From: CAZSAT01 sp964604675 | GTDB lineage: Bacteria > Myxococcota_A > UBA796 > CAJQPC01 | Reading direction: 5' to 3' | Length of the DNA: 64,000 nucleotides | Assembly (NCBI GenBank): GCA_964604675.1 | Contig: CAZSAT010000011.1 | Span: 26,937 to 90,936, forward strand | Shown: positions 42,020 through 50,024 of the stretch, piece by piece | How positions within the stretch are numbered: the first letter of the stretch is position 1 | How the letters are laid out: every line of letters starts with the position of its first letter | Notes under the pieces: generated by a model | What the model was told of the DNA's origin: nothing | What the model saw: the letters and a program-made list of their open reading frames with translations, nothing else | Databases searched by the model: none | Translations under genes and position numbers: made by a program

Positions 42020-45000
42020 TCGTGTTGTTGGGTGCGCTGGCGCTGGCGGAGGGGGATGCGCTCTCCGGCCTCGACGTGCGGGCGCTGACCGGGCTCGGAG
42101 TCGATGTGCTCCGAGACGGGGAGGAGCTGAGCTGGAGCGGCGACGGGTCGCTCACCGTGTACGACGCGTCCGACGCCCTGGTCGCCGTGCTGGCCGACCA
42201 GGACAGCGTGGTGCTCGACGCCGGCGTGTACAGCCTGGCGCTCTCGCACGACGAGAGCAGCTGGGACGTGAGCGTGGTCGGAGCCAGCGGCGGACGGGTC
42301 TTCGCCACCAGCTGGTACCTCGACGACGGGGGCCTCGACACGGCCCACCAGCACGACGTCGACCTCTACGCCTGGGTGAGCGGCCAGGACGCAGACGGCG
42401 TCATCGAGGTCAGCTTCGACGGCTCAGCCGGCTTCACGTGGGAGCTCAGCGCCGACACCGTCGGGCTCGAAGGCCGCAGCGAGGCGCTCGACGGGACCCG
42501 CTTCGAAGGTGATGTTCCGCTCTACCTGGCCTCTCCGGAGCGGGCGGCGCACGACCTGGCCGCGCCCACCACCAGCGGGGGCCTGAGCTACGCCGCCGGC
42601 GATCAGGCGTGCTCGGCGCTCGCGCCGTCGGTGCTCACGGGACGTTTTCGCTTCGAGACGGACGTCGAGGCGCGGCTCCATGTGGTCTGCGACCTGAGCG
42701 GCGATGGCGTGGCCGACGTGAGCGACGGGACCGATCTGCACCTCGCCGCGCTCGTGACGCCAGGCGAGACCGAGCTGGCGTGGGACGGCCTGGACGCCGA
42801 CGAAGCCGCCGTGGCGGCCGGCGCCCTGAGCTGCGACGGTTGGCTCACGGTCGGCGAGTTGCACCTGGTGGCGAGCGATCTCGAGACCGTGTCGGAGCTT
42901 CGAGCCCGCCTCGAGGACGCCGCCGGGGGCAGCGCAGCCCTCGCCCTGTATTGGGACGACACCGAGGTGGGCGGCACCTCGAGTGGGCCGTCGGGGGGCT
43001 CCCGCGGCTGGGGCAGCTACGCCGCTGGGTCGGTCGGCGACGAGGCTCGGTTGGACACGTGGACCTGGGCCGAGTCCCTCGACCTCGGGACCGCTGCGAT
43101 CGACGTCTACGACGCCGCCACCGACAGCGACGGCGACGGTCTCGCGGACATCGACGAGCTCTGCTCGCACGGCTCCGACCCGGATTCGTCGGACGGCGAT
43201 GGGGATGGCTTGTCGGACGGTGACGAGGTCGCCCTCGGCAGCGACCCGGCCGACGGCGACACCGACGGCGACGGGCAGGACGACCTGACCGAGAGCGTGC
43301 GCGGCGACACCGACGCCGACGGCACCGACGACCTGCTCGACACCGACGACGACGGGGACACCCAGCTCAGCGCGGACGAGCTGGGGCGCGACAGCGATGG
43401 AGACGGCGTCGACGACGCGCTCGAAGCGGACGACGACGCCGACGGGATCGACAGCGCGGACGAGCTCGCACTCGGCGGCGACCCGACCGACCCCGACGAC
43501 GACGGCGACGGCGTGCCCACCGCGGACGAAGGTCGCGGCGACACCGACGATGACGGCACGGAGGACTGGCTCGACGACGACGACGATGGCGACGGTGTGC
43601 CCACGTCGGACGAGCTGGGGCTCGACAGCGATGGAGACGGCACCTCCGATCACCTCGAGGCGGACGATGACGACGATGGCGTGAGCACCGCCGAGGAGCT
43701 GCTGACCGCCGGCATGGATCCCACCGACCCCGACGACGATGGCGACGGCGTCTCCACCGCGGACGAGACCGCGCTCGGCGGGGACCCGACCGACGCCGAC
43801 GACGACGGCGACGGCACGCCGACCGCGGACGAGGGCCGCGTCGACACCGATGGCGACGGGGTGGAGGACTGGCTCGACGACGACGACGACGGCGACGGCC
43901 AGGCGAGTGCATCGGAGTCCGGCGACACCGACGGCGACGGCGTGGTCGACCGCCTCGACGACGACGATGACGGGGACGGCCGGAGCACGGCGGACGAGAC
44001 CGCGACGGGCACCGATCCCTACGACGGCGACGACGACGGCGACGGGCGGGAGGGCGCCGACGAGCTGGCTGCTGGCGGAGACCCCTTCGACGCCGACGAC
44101 GATGGCGACGGCATCGACACCGTCGACGAGGTGGACGGGGACTCCGACGGTGACGGCACGGAGGACTGGCTCGACGCCGACGACGACGGCGACGGCGTGC
44201 CGACGGTGGACGAGGGTCGCGACGATCCCGACACGGACGGGGTGCCGGCGTACCTCGACGACGACAGCGACGGCGACGGCATCTCCGACGCGGACGAGGG
44301 CGGCGTGGACACCGACGCCGACGGTGTGCCGGACTTCCTCGACACCGACAGCGACGACGACGGGGTCGAGGACATCGACGAGGGCGACGCCGACACCGAC
44401 GGCGACGGCACGCCGGATCGCGTGGACGACGACGACGACGGCGACGGTGTCTCGACCGCGGTCGAGGGAGACGGCGACACCGACGGCGACGGCCGGCCGG
44501 ACCACCTCGACCGAGACAGCGATGGCGACGGGCTGCTCGACGAGGACGAGGCCGGACAGGACCTCGACGGCAACGGGGTCGACGACCGGATCGAGCACGC
44601 GGATCGCGACGGCGATGGGCTGGATGCTGCCGACGAGGCGTTGCTGGAGCTCGATCCAGACGACCCGGACACCGACGCCGACGGGCGGGGGGATGGCGTG
44701 GAGGTGGGGAACCTGGACGCTCCCACCGACACCGACGACGACGGCACGATCGACCCCTTGGACCCCGACGACGACGGCGACGGGCTGCCGAGCGCCGACG
44801 AGCCCGGAGACCTCGACGCCGATGGCACGCCCGATGCGGAGCAGCTCGACGTCGACGGGGACGGCTTCGGGGACGGCGAGGAGGGCGCCGACGACCCCGA
44901 TGGCGACGGGCTTCCCAGCTACTTCGACCTCGACGCCGACGGCGACGGCGCCCTCGACGAGGACGAGGACGACGACTGCGACGGCGACGGTGTGCTGGGC

Positions 45001-45384
45001 TTCCTCGAGGCCGACGACGACGCGGACACCGTCGGCACGGCCTGGGAGGTCGACGGCGACACCGACGGCGACGGCCTGGCCGATCGTTGCGATCCCGACG
45101 ACGATGGCGACGGCATCTCGACCGCCGACGAGGCCAGCTGGCCCGCCGATGTGGATGCGGACGGCGTGCCGAACTGGCTCGACGAAGACAGCGATGGCGA
45201 CGGTGACCTGGATCGCGACGAAGGCGACGGAGACTTCGACGGCGATGGCTACCCCGACTACCTCGATCCGGATGACCCCGACGCCGGCAGCTACTACGGA
45301 GGGGCGCTGTCCTGCGCGACCGGTGGCGCGGTCGGCGGAAGCTGGATGGTCCTCTTCGTCCTGCTGACCCGGCGGCGCCGATGA
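42016..45384 (+). CDS. giant Asp-rich thrombospondin-type-3-repeat surface protein with MYXO-CTERM-like tail
   Basis: About 1122 residues from GTG 42016, overlapping the previous stop as GTGA. Short signal IVLLGALALAEG. Residues ~20-365 are beta-rich and not recognised (VVLDAGVYSLALSHD, WGSYAAGSV). From residue ~370 to ~1090 stand about 46 units of the form D-x-DGDG-x4-DE or D-x-DGDG-x2-D-x-LD, thrombospondin type 3 calcium-binding repeats. They make the protein extremely acidic. The tail SCATGGAVGGSWMVLFVLL plus RRRR is a sorting signal resembling MYXO-CTERM. Calcium would stiffen the array into a rod at the cell surface. The start of the next gene overlaps its stop by four bases. Confidence 0.9.
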   Translation: MIVLLGALALAEGDALSGLDVRALTGLGVDVLRDGEELSWSGDGSLTVYDASDALVAVLADQDSVVLDAGVYSLALSHDESSWDVSVVGASGGRVFATSWYLDDGGLDTAHQHDVDLYAWVSGQDADGVIEVSFDGSAGFTWELSADTVGLEGRSEALDGTRFEGDVPLYLASPERAAHDLAAPTTSGGLSYAAGDQACSALAPSVLTGRFRFETDVEARLHVVCDLSGDGVADVSDGTDLHLAALVTPGETELAWDGLDADEAAVAAGALSCDGWLTVGELHLVASDLETVSELRARLEDAAGGSAALALYWDDTEVGGTSSGPSGGSRGWGSYAAGSVGDEARLDTWTWAESLDLGTAAIDVYDAATDSDGDGLADIDELCSHGSDPDSSDGDGDGLSDGDEVALGSDPADGDTDGDGQDDLTESVRGDTDADGTDDLLDTDDDGDTQLSADELGRDSDGDGVDDALEADDDADGIDSADELALGGDPTDPDDDGDGVPTADEGRGDTDDDGTEDWLDDDDDGDGVPTSDELGLDSDGDGTSDHLEADDDDDGVSTAEELLTAGMDPTDPDDDGDGVSTADETALGGDPTDADDDGDGTPTADEGRVDTDGDGVEDWLDDDDDGDGQASASESGDTDGDGVVDRLDDDDDGDGRSTADETATGTDPYDGDDDGDGREGADELAAGGDPFDADDDGDGIDTVDEVDGDSDGDGTEDWLDADDDGDGVPTVDEGRDDPDTDGVPAYLDDDSDGDGISDADEGGVDTDADGVPDFLDTDSDDDGVEDIDEGDADTDGDGTPDRVDDDDDGDGVSTAVEGDGDTDGDGRPDHLDRDSDGDGLLDEDEAGQDLDGNGVDDRIEHADRDGDGLDAADEALLELDPDDPDTDADGRGDGVEVGNLDAPTDTDDDGTIDPLDPDDDGDGLPSADEPGDLDADGTPDAEQLDVDGDGFGDGEEGADDPDGDGLPSYFDLDADGDGALDEDEDDDCDGDGVLGFLEADDDADTVGTAWEVDGDTDGDGLADRCDPDDDGDGISTADEASWPADVDADGVPNWLDEDSDGDGDLDRDEGDGDFDGDGYPDYLDPDDPDAGSYYGGALSCATGGAVGGSWMVLFVLLTRRRR
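43126..45285 (+). repeat. about 46 thrombospondin-type-3 coding repeats
   Basis: A near-continuous array of ~36-48-base coding units rich in GAC/GAT/GGC (Asp-Gly) codons. It alternates DDDGDGVPTADE-like and DTDGDGTEDWLD-like units. Several doublets are almost identical, which points to growth by internal duplication. Confidence 0.9.
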
Positions 45385-46178
45385 TGTGGCTCATGGGCGC
45401 GGCCACCGCGGCCACCTGGCCCGGGGACGAGGACTTCAGCCTGCCGCCGCTCTCTGCGGAGCTGTACCGGCCCGTGGTCGACGGTGTGGGGTTGTCGGTG
45501 GATGGCGCGGACGCCGGAGAGGGTGCCGTGGCCGATCTGGTCTGGACCCACCAGCCCCTCGTGTTTCGACGCGACGCCGGCGACACCGTGGCGCTGGTCG
45601 GCGACCTCGTGGGCGCCAGCATCGCAGCAGCGGGAAGGGCGGGTCCCGTGCGTTTGGAGGGCTACGTCCCTGTGTACGTGGTCGTCGCGTCCGATCTCGG
45701 AGCCGGGTCGGCGGTCGGAGATGCCTGGCTTGGCGCGTCGCTGCCCCGGACCCTCGGGTCCGTGGCCGTCGCCCCCGTCGGGCGCGTGGGCCTTCCGCTC
45801 GGAGGCGACGCCTGGGCGCTGGGGGCCGGCGGATGGGCGGGGGAGCTGGGCTTGAACGCCTCGTGGCGGGGACCTGTTGCGGTCGGCCTAAACACGGGAC
45901 TCACCCTCGTGGCGGACGAGGTCGCAGCCAACGTCGTCGTCGGCGACAGCCTCTGGGTCCGTGGGGGCACGAGCTACCTGCGCGACCACTGGCGCGTGGG
46001 GCTCGAGGGGGTGCTGCGCACGCCGCTCTCCGCCTTCTTCGTCGCCGATGGCAACACGCCTGTCGAAGCGATGCTGAGCGGCGGGTGGAGGGCGCTCCGC
46101 ATCGGCGTCGGAGCGGGCGTTCTACCGGGGGTCGGCAGCCCCGCCTGGCGGTTGGTCGTCGGCGCTGGGACCGGCTGA
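45381..46178 (+). CDS. outer-membrane beta-barrel-like protein
   Basis: About 265 residues, ATG 45381 overlapping the previous stop as ATGA. Short signal MMWLMGAATAAT. The body is Gly/Val/Ala-rich, with alternating hydrophobic strands such as LEGYVPVYVVVASDLG, VAVAPVGRVGLPLGG and VGLNTGLTLVADEVAANVVV. It resembles the N-terminal barrel of OmpA-type porins of myxobacteria. The end is VVGAGTG rather than a C-terminal Phe. It is the last gene of the kinase/OmpA/LysM/TSP3 operon and may be the outer-membrane exit or anchor of the structure. The last 57 bases overlap the convergent TPR lipoprotein gene. Confidence 0.75.
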   Translation: MMWLMGAATAATWPGDEDFSLPPLSAELYRPVVDGVGLSVDGADAGEGAVADLVWTHQPLVFRRDAGDTVALVGDLVGASIAAAGRAGPVRLEGYVPVYVVVASDLGAGSAVGDAWLGASLPRTLGSVAVAPVGRVGLPLGGDAWALGAGGWAGELGLNASWRGPVAVGLNTGLTLVADEVAANVVVGDSLWVRGGTSYLRDHWRVGLEGVLRTPLSAFFVADGNTPVEAMLSGGWRALRIGVGAGVLPGVGSPAWRLVVGAGTG

Positions 46179-46778
46179 CAGCCACCGTTCGGCGGTGGCG
46201 CGCTGCCCGGTGGTGAGGCCGACAGGCCAGGCGAGGGCGGCCTCGAGCAGGACCGGATCCTCCAGAGCGAGTCCCGCGGACCAGAGCACGAAGGGCTGGC
46301 GGTTGCCGGTGTCGAGCACGGCTCGGGGCGTGACGGTCACCATCGTCTCGGCTCGGGACAGCACCGCGGAGCGCCCCTCGAGGCGCGCGAGGAAGGGCGC
46401 CGCGGCGGGGTGGTCGGCCACGCGCTCCAGCTCGGTTGTGGGCAGGCCGGAGAGCGCCGCGAGCCACCCCAGGCGTGCCCGTGCGAGGGCGGCCTCGTCT
46501 TCGGGCAAGGGCCCCCGCAGGGCGACCTCCAGGTGCTTGATGGCGTCGTCGAGGTCGCCCTCGAGCCACTCCAGCCACCCCTGCCGCGCGACGGCCCGTG
46601 CGTTCCCGTCCTCGAGCAAGGCAGCCTGGACCCACGCGTCCTGGGCGGCACGGTAGCGTCCTCCGGCGAGGTGCACGTCGCCCTCGGCCAGCCACTGCTC
46701 CACGGCGCTGGGTTCCGATGACGGCGGGGTGGGCACAGGGGTGCTGCACGCCAGCATCAGCGGGAGCGCGAGATCCAC
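46122..46778 (-). CDS. TPR-type lipoprotein
   Basis: About 218 residues from GTG 46778, with GAGGAGG about 8-10 bases upstream, giving VDLALPLMLAC as lipobox signal and an Ala/Pro/Ser linker. Residues ~30-130 carry three helical tetratricopeptide-like repeats (WLAEGDVHLAGGRYRAAQDAW, then GWLEWLEGDLDDAIKHLEVAL). The remainder has an unassigned mixed fold. TPRs mediate protein binding. The gene overlaps the small membrane protein gene upstream by 22 bases and the convergent barrel gene by 57 bases. Confidence 0.75.
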   Translation of the reverse strand: MDLALPLMLACSTPVPTPPSSEPSAVEQWLAEGDVHLAGGRYRAAQDAWVQAALLEDGNARAVARQGWLEWLEGDLDDAIKHLEVALRGPLPEDEAALARARLGWLAALSGLPTTELERVADHPAAAPFLARLEGRSAVLSRAETMVTVTPRAVLDTGNRQPFVLWSAGLALEDPVLLEAALAWPVGLTTGQRATAERWLSAGPSADDQPPGGAADPR

Positions 46779-47191
46779 GCGGTAGCCTCCTCGCGGGTGT
46801 AGTGGCTCTGCACCTCCCACTGTGCGCCCCAGGTTCCGCCGATGCGGACCGCTCCGCCGCCGAGGCAGACCGCCCCCGCGAAGCTGACCCATCGTCCGCG
46901 CCGGGTGGCGCTGGGCTCGCCGTCGGCTTCCTGCACCAACCAGACGCCCGTGGCCAGCCCGCCGAGCCCGAACGTGAGGAGGGGCACCCCGACGGCGAGC
47001 GCGCGGCGGCGGTCGGCGCTGAGCGCCTCGAAGGTCGCGGTGTCGCCGACGAGGTAGGCGAAGCTGTGGGTGTCGACGATCCGACCGTCTGGCACGACGA
47101 CGGCCCAGCCGGGGTTGGGCTCCAGCTCGCTCGCCTCCAGGTCGACGATCGAGAGCTCGGCGCCGAGTGCCAGGGCGACGAGCGCGATCAC
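46757..47191 (-). CDS. small membrane protein of unknown function
   Basis: About 144 residues from GTG 47191, which overlaps the NAD synthetase stop as GTGA. IALVALALGAE looks like a short export signal. Two later hydrophobic stretches (AVGVPLLTFGLGGLATGVWL and VSFAGAVCLGGGAVRIGG) are probable membrane helices. No recognised domain. Because it is tied to nadE by overlap on one side and to a TPR lipoprotein by a 22-base overlap on the other, it is probably an operon member rather than an artefact. Confidence 0.6.
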   Translation of the reverse strand: MIALVALALGAELSIVDLEASELEPNPGWAVVVPDGRIVDTHSFAYLVGDTATFEALSADRRRALAVGVPLLTFGLGGLATGVWLVQEADGEPSATRRGRWVSFAGAVCLGGGAVRIGGTWGAQWEVQSHYTREEATAWISRSR

Positions 47192-49233
47192 AGGCCCTCC
47201 ACCCACGCTCGGAGGTCCGCCAGCTCTTCCGTGAACGGCGCCTGCACCGCAGGGAAGCGGAAGCCGGTCTTCGGATCGAGGTCGAAGGCGGTCACCCGGA
47301 AGCTGATCGCAAAGCGCTCGCGCTTCCACTGGGCGAAGCAGGTGAGCTTCACGAAGCGCTCCACGTGGGCAGCGAAGGCCTTGGCGTCGCCTCGGTAGTG
47401 CGCCTCGAAGCGTGGCCAGAGGGTGCGGAACATCTCGAGCGGGTCCTGCGCCTTCTGCACGAACGCGTAGAGCAGCTGGTCGAGGATCTCGAAGGGCATC
47501 AGATCGGCTTCGTCGGTCTGCTGGTGCTCCGGCGGTCGAAGTTCCGCAGTGGGCGCCTGGACGTTCACGGCGTCGAGCGCGTCGTAGCCGTGGAAGGACC
47601 TGGCCCAGCGGAGCCAGAGCGTGACGAGCGACTTGGGCACGTCGGCGATCGGCGCGACGCCTCCCGAGGTGTCGCCATCCATCGTGGTGTAGCCGACGGC
47701 CGCCTCGGACTTGTTGGAGGTGGACAACAACAGGGCGCGACGTCGGTTGGCCAGCATCCAGATGAAGCTGCCTCGCAGCCGCGCCTGAACGTTCTGCAGG
47801 GTGAGGTCGTCGACCGGGTCGTCCCAGCTCAGTGCGGTGCCGGAGGCCTCTTCACAGAGCTGCCGGTGCAGGGAGAAGGCCTCCTGGAGATCGACCTCGT
47901 GGTGGGTGGCACCGACGGACTCGGCCAGACCCCGAGCGGCCTCCCGGGTGGTGTGTCCGGAGTTCGAGGTGGACAGGTACGCTGTGAGGAGGGTCCGGGC
48001 GACGATGGACCGAAGCTCGTCATCGCTGGCGTCGGGGTGCTCGTACCGCAGCATGCGGTGTACGATCAGGGCGACCATGGCGGAGTCCCGTCCGCCGGAG
48101 AGCGCCAGCGCGATGGCCTGGATGCCGGTCTTGTTCGTGTAGTCGCGCAGGGCCAGCGCGAGCGCCAACTCCAGCTCGAGGTGGGGGAGGTCTCGTTCCG
48201 TGATGCGCCCGATGCGGGGCTCGAGCCACGCCAGGCTGGGGTCCGCCGTGGTGCTCACCGAGGGGCTCCAGTACGGTTCGTCGGCAGGGGCCGGGGCGGC
48301 CGTGCGGTAGTCGCCCGGCAGCTCCAGCAGGGTCGGCGTGGGGCCGTACCCTCCGGCGTCCAGCTCCTCGGCCTGCTCGCGCCAGGAGCCTTCCTCGCGG
48401 CGGGCGAGTCGAAGGGCCTCGAGATCGACCACGCGGTCGACCACCTCCACCCGCTCCCGAAACAGGAAGCGTCGACCCTCCTCGACGATGCGTCCGTTCT
48501 CCGCGATGATCAGGCTGCCGTCGAAGACGAGGCGCGTGGCGTCGCAGCCCAGCAGGCTCGCGTAGGCGTAGGCGCAGTGGTCCTCGCGGCTGACCTGCTC
48601 GATCATGCGTTGGCGCGTGCGGTGCTTGCCGATCACGAACCACGACGCCGAGGGGTTCAGCAGGACCTCCGCCCCCGACAGGGCCGCTACCGACCCCGGG
48701 CGGAGCCCCTTCCAGCCGTCTTCGCAGATCTCGAGTGCAAAGCGGCCCAGCCCACGCGCCGAGAAGACCAGGCTGCCGAGCGGCACACGCTGGCCGTCGG
48801 GCGTCTTGTAGGTGTCGACCCGTCCGCGACGCCAGCCCTGGAACCAGCGGTTCTCGTACTCGACGTCGCCGGTGGCGAGGTTCTCCTTCGCCACGAAGGC
48901 GCGCACCTCGCCGTCGGCCACGACCGCCATGGCGTTCAGCAAGACACCACGCCAGGTGATCGGCAGGCCGACGAGCGCCACGAGGCCCTCGGTTGCCGGA
49001 GCCAGCGCGCGGAGGCTCTCGAAGCTCCGCTCCAGCGTGCCGCGGCGGGGGAGGCGGTCGCCCAGGCTGTAGCCGCTCAGCCCCATCTCGGGAAAGAGCA
49101 CCAGCCGCGCCCCCCTGCGCGTCGTCTCGGCCAGCGCCTCGCGGGTTCGCTCGAGGTTGCCTGCCCAGTCGCCGACCGTCTGGTTCTGCGAGACCACGGC
49201 GAGGTGGCAGGACAGGGGTTCGTGCGAGGACAT
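47188..49233 (-). CDS. nadE: glutamine-dependent NAD+ synthetase
   Basis: About 681 residues, full length. The N-terminal nitrilase-like glutaminase domain has the Glu-Lys-Cys triad E49 (LFPEM), K116 (AFVAKENLATG) and C170 (ALEICEDGW). The C-terminal synthetase domain has the P-loop SGGRDS (379-384), then TSNKSEAAVGYTTMDGDTSG. It makes NAD+ from nicotinic acid adenine dinucleotide, ATP and glutamine-derived ammonia, the last step of NAD biosynthesis, in the cytoplasm. A divergent gene starts 55 bases from its ATG (49233). Confidence 0.96.
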   Translation of the reverse strand: MSSHEPLSCHLAVVSQNQTVGDWAGNLERTREALAETTRRGARLVLFPEMGLSGYSLGDRLPRRGTLERSFESLRALAPATEGLVALVGLPITWRGVLLNAMAVVADGEVRAFVAKENLATGDVEYENRWFQGWRRGRVDTYKTPDGQRVPLGSLVFSARGLGRFALEICEDGWKGLRPGSVAALSGAEVLLNPSASWFVIGKHRTRQRMIEQVSREDHCAYAYASLLGCDATRLVFDGSLIIAENGRIVEEGRRFLFRERVEVVDRVVDLEALRLARREEGSWREQAEELDAGGYGPTPTLLELPGDYRTAAPAPADEPYWSPSVSTTADPSLAWLEPRIGRITERDLPHLELELALALALRDYTNKTGIQAIALALSGGRDSAMVALIVHRMLRYEHPDASDDELRSIVARTLLTAYLSTSNSGHTTREAARGLAESVGATHHEVDLQEAFSLHRQLCEEASGTALSWDDPVDDLTLQNVQARLRGSFIWMLANRRRALLLSTSNKSEAAVGYTTMDGDTSGGVAPIADVPKSLVTLWLRWARSFHGYDALDAVNVQAPTAELRPPEHQQTDEADLMPFEILDQLLYAFVQKAQDPLEMFRTLWPRFEAHYRGDAKAFAAHVERFVKLTCFAQWKRERFAISFRVTAFDLDPKTGFRFPAVQAPFTEELADLRAWVEGL

Positions 49234-49288
49234 GGGCTCCGCCTATCGTGGACGCGCACCTACAGGTTAAGCGACCGCGGGAGTGCCC

Positions 49289-50011
49289 ATGGATCCGAGC
49301 CAGCTTTCGGCCTTCGACGACGCGCAGCGGCGAGGCTGGAGCTTGCTCAAGGAACTCGTGGACAGCCTCGAGGCTGGCATGAGCGAGGCCGACATCGCCG
49401 CGCAGGCGCGCAGCCGTGCCAGCGCCCAGGGCTTCGATCGCTGGTTCCACCCTCCCGAGGTTCAGCTTGGCGCCAACACGCGCAACACCGACATCTGGAA
49501 GACCCCCAAGGCCGGAAACGTGCTGGCGCCCGGCGAGCTCGTGATCCTCACCCTCGGACCCGGGCACGCCGACGCCTACGCCGATGTCGGCACCACGGTC
49601 AGCTTCGGGCGCGACGAACCGGCGATCGTCGAGCACGCACGCGAGTGTGTGCGCGCCATGTGCGGCTTCACGAGCCGCTGGAAGACGGTCGGCGAGATCT
49701 ACGTGTACGCCCGGGCGTACGCGACCAACCACTGCCTCGACCTGCTCTCACCGCGGTCCGTCGGGCATGCGCTCCTGCCGAAGGCGGGCCTGCTCGAGGC
49801 AGGCTTCCCGCAGAGCGCCCACTTCGTGACCTGGCTGCGTCGGCACCAGGTGCACTTCTTGAATCCCCGCCGCCTGTCGGGGATGTGGGCCTACCGTCCG
49901 CTGCTCGGCGACGGGGACGGCGCCGCGGCCTTCGAGGAGGTCATCTACGTGGTCGACGACGAGAAGCGGGTGCTGGGGCGCGACAGCGTCGAGCAGATCG
50001 GCACGCTGTAG
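49289..50011 (+). CDS. M24-like metallopeptidase or pita-bread-fold protein, one ligand uncertain
   Basis: About 240 residues from ATG 49289, five bases after GGGAG (49279-49283). The fold is that of Xaa-Pro aminopeptidase/methionyl aminopeptidase-type enzymes: FDRWFHPPEVQLGANTRNTD, HADAYADVGTTVSFG, SVGHALLPKAG and a late EEVIYVVDD that should carry the last glutamate. The expected first metal ligand, the Asp in the family's VDAG-type strand, reads ILTLGPG here. The pair of Asp and the His are seen in the other motifs. It might be a degenerate or altered-metal enzyme. Cytoplasmic, no signal. Substrate unknown. Confidence 0.75.
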   Translation: MDPSQLSAFDDAQRRGWSLLKELVDSLEAGMSEADIAAQARSRASAQGFDRWFHPPEVQLGANTRNTDIWKTPKAGNVLAPGELVILTLGPGHADAYADVGTTVSFGRDEPAIVEHARECVRAMCGFTSRWKTVGEIYVYARAYATNHCLDLLSPRSVGHALLPKAGLLEAGFPQSAHFVTWLRRHQVHFLNPRRLSGMWAYRPLLGDGDGAAAFEEVIYVVDDEKRVLGRDSVEQIGTL

Positions 50012-50024
50012 CACACCGACCGGA

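Noticed and set aside
43126..45285. Possible CRISPR or non-coding repeat array
   Set aside because: Repeats are in-frame, Asp-Gly coding units with no spacers, and are explained by TSP3 domains.
43367..45622. Long open frame on the minus strand opposite the TSP3 repeat gene
   Set aside because: It is Arg/Pro/His-rich nonsense created by reading GC-rich Asp-Gly codons backwards; the plus-strand gene has domains, overlap-coupled start and a sorting tail.
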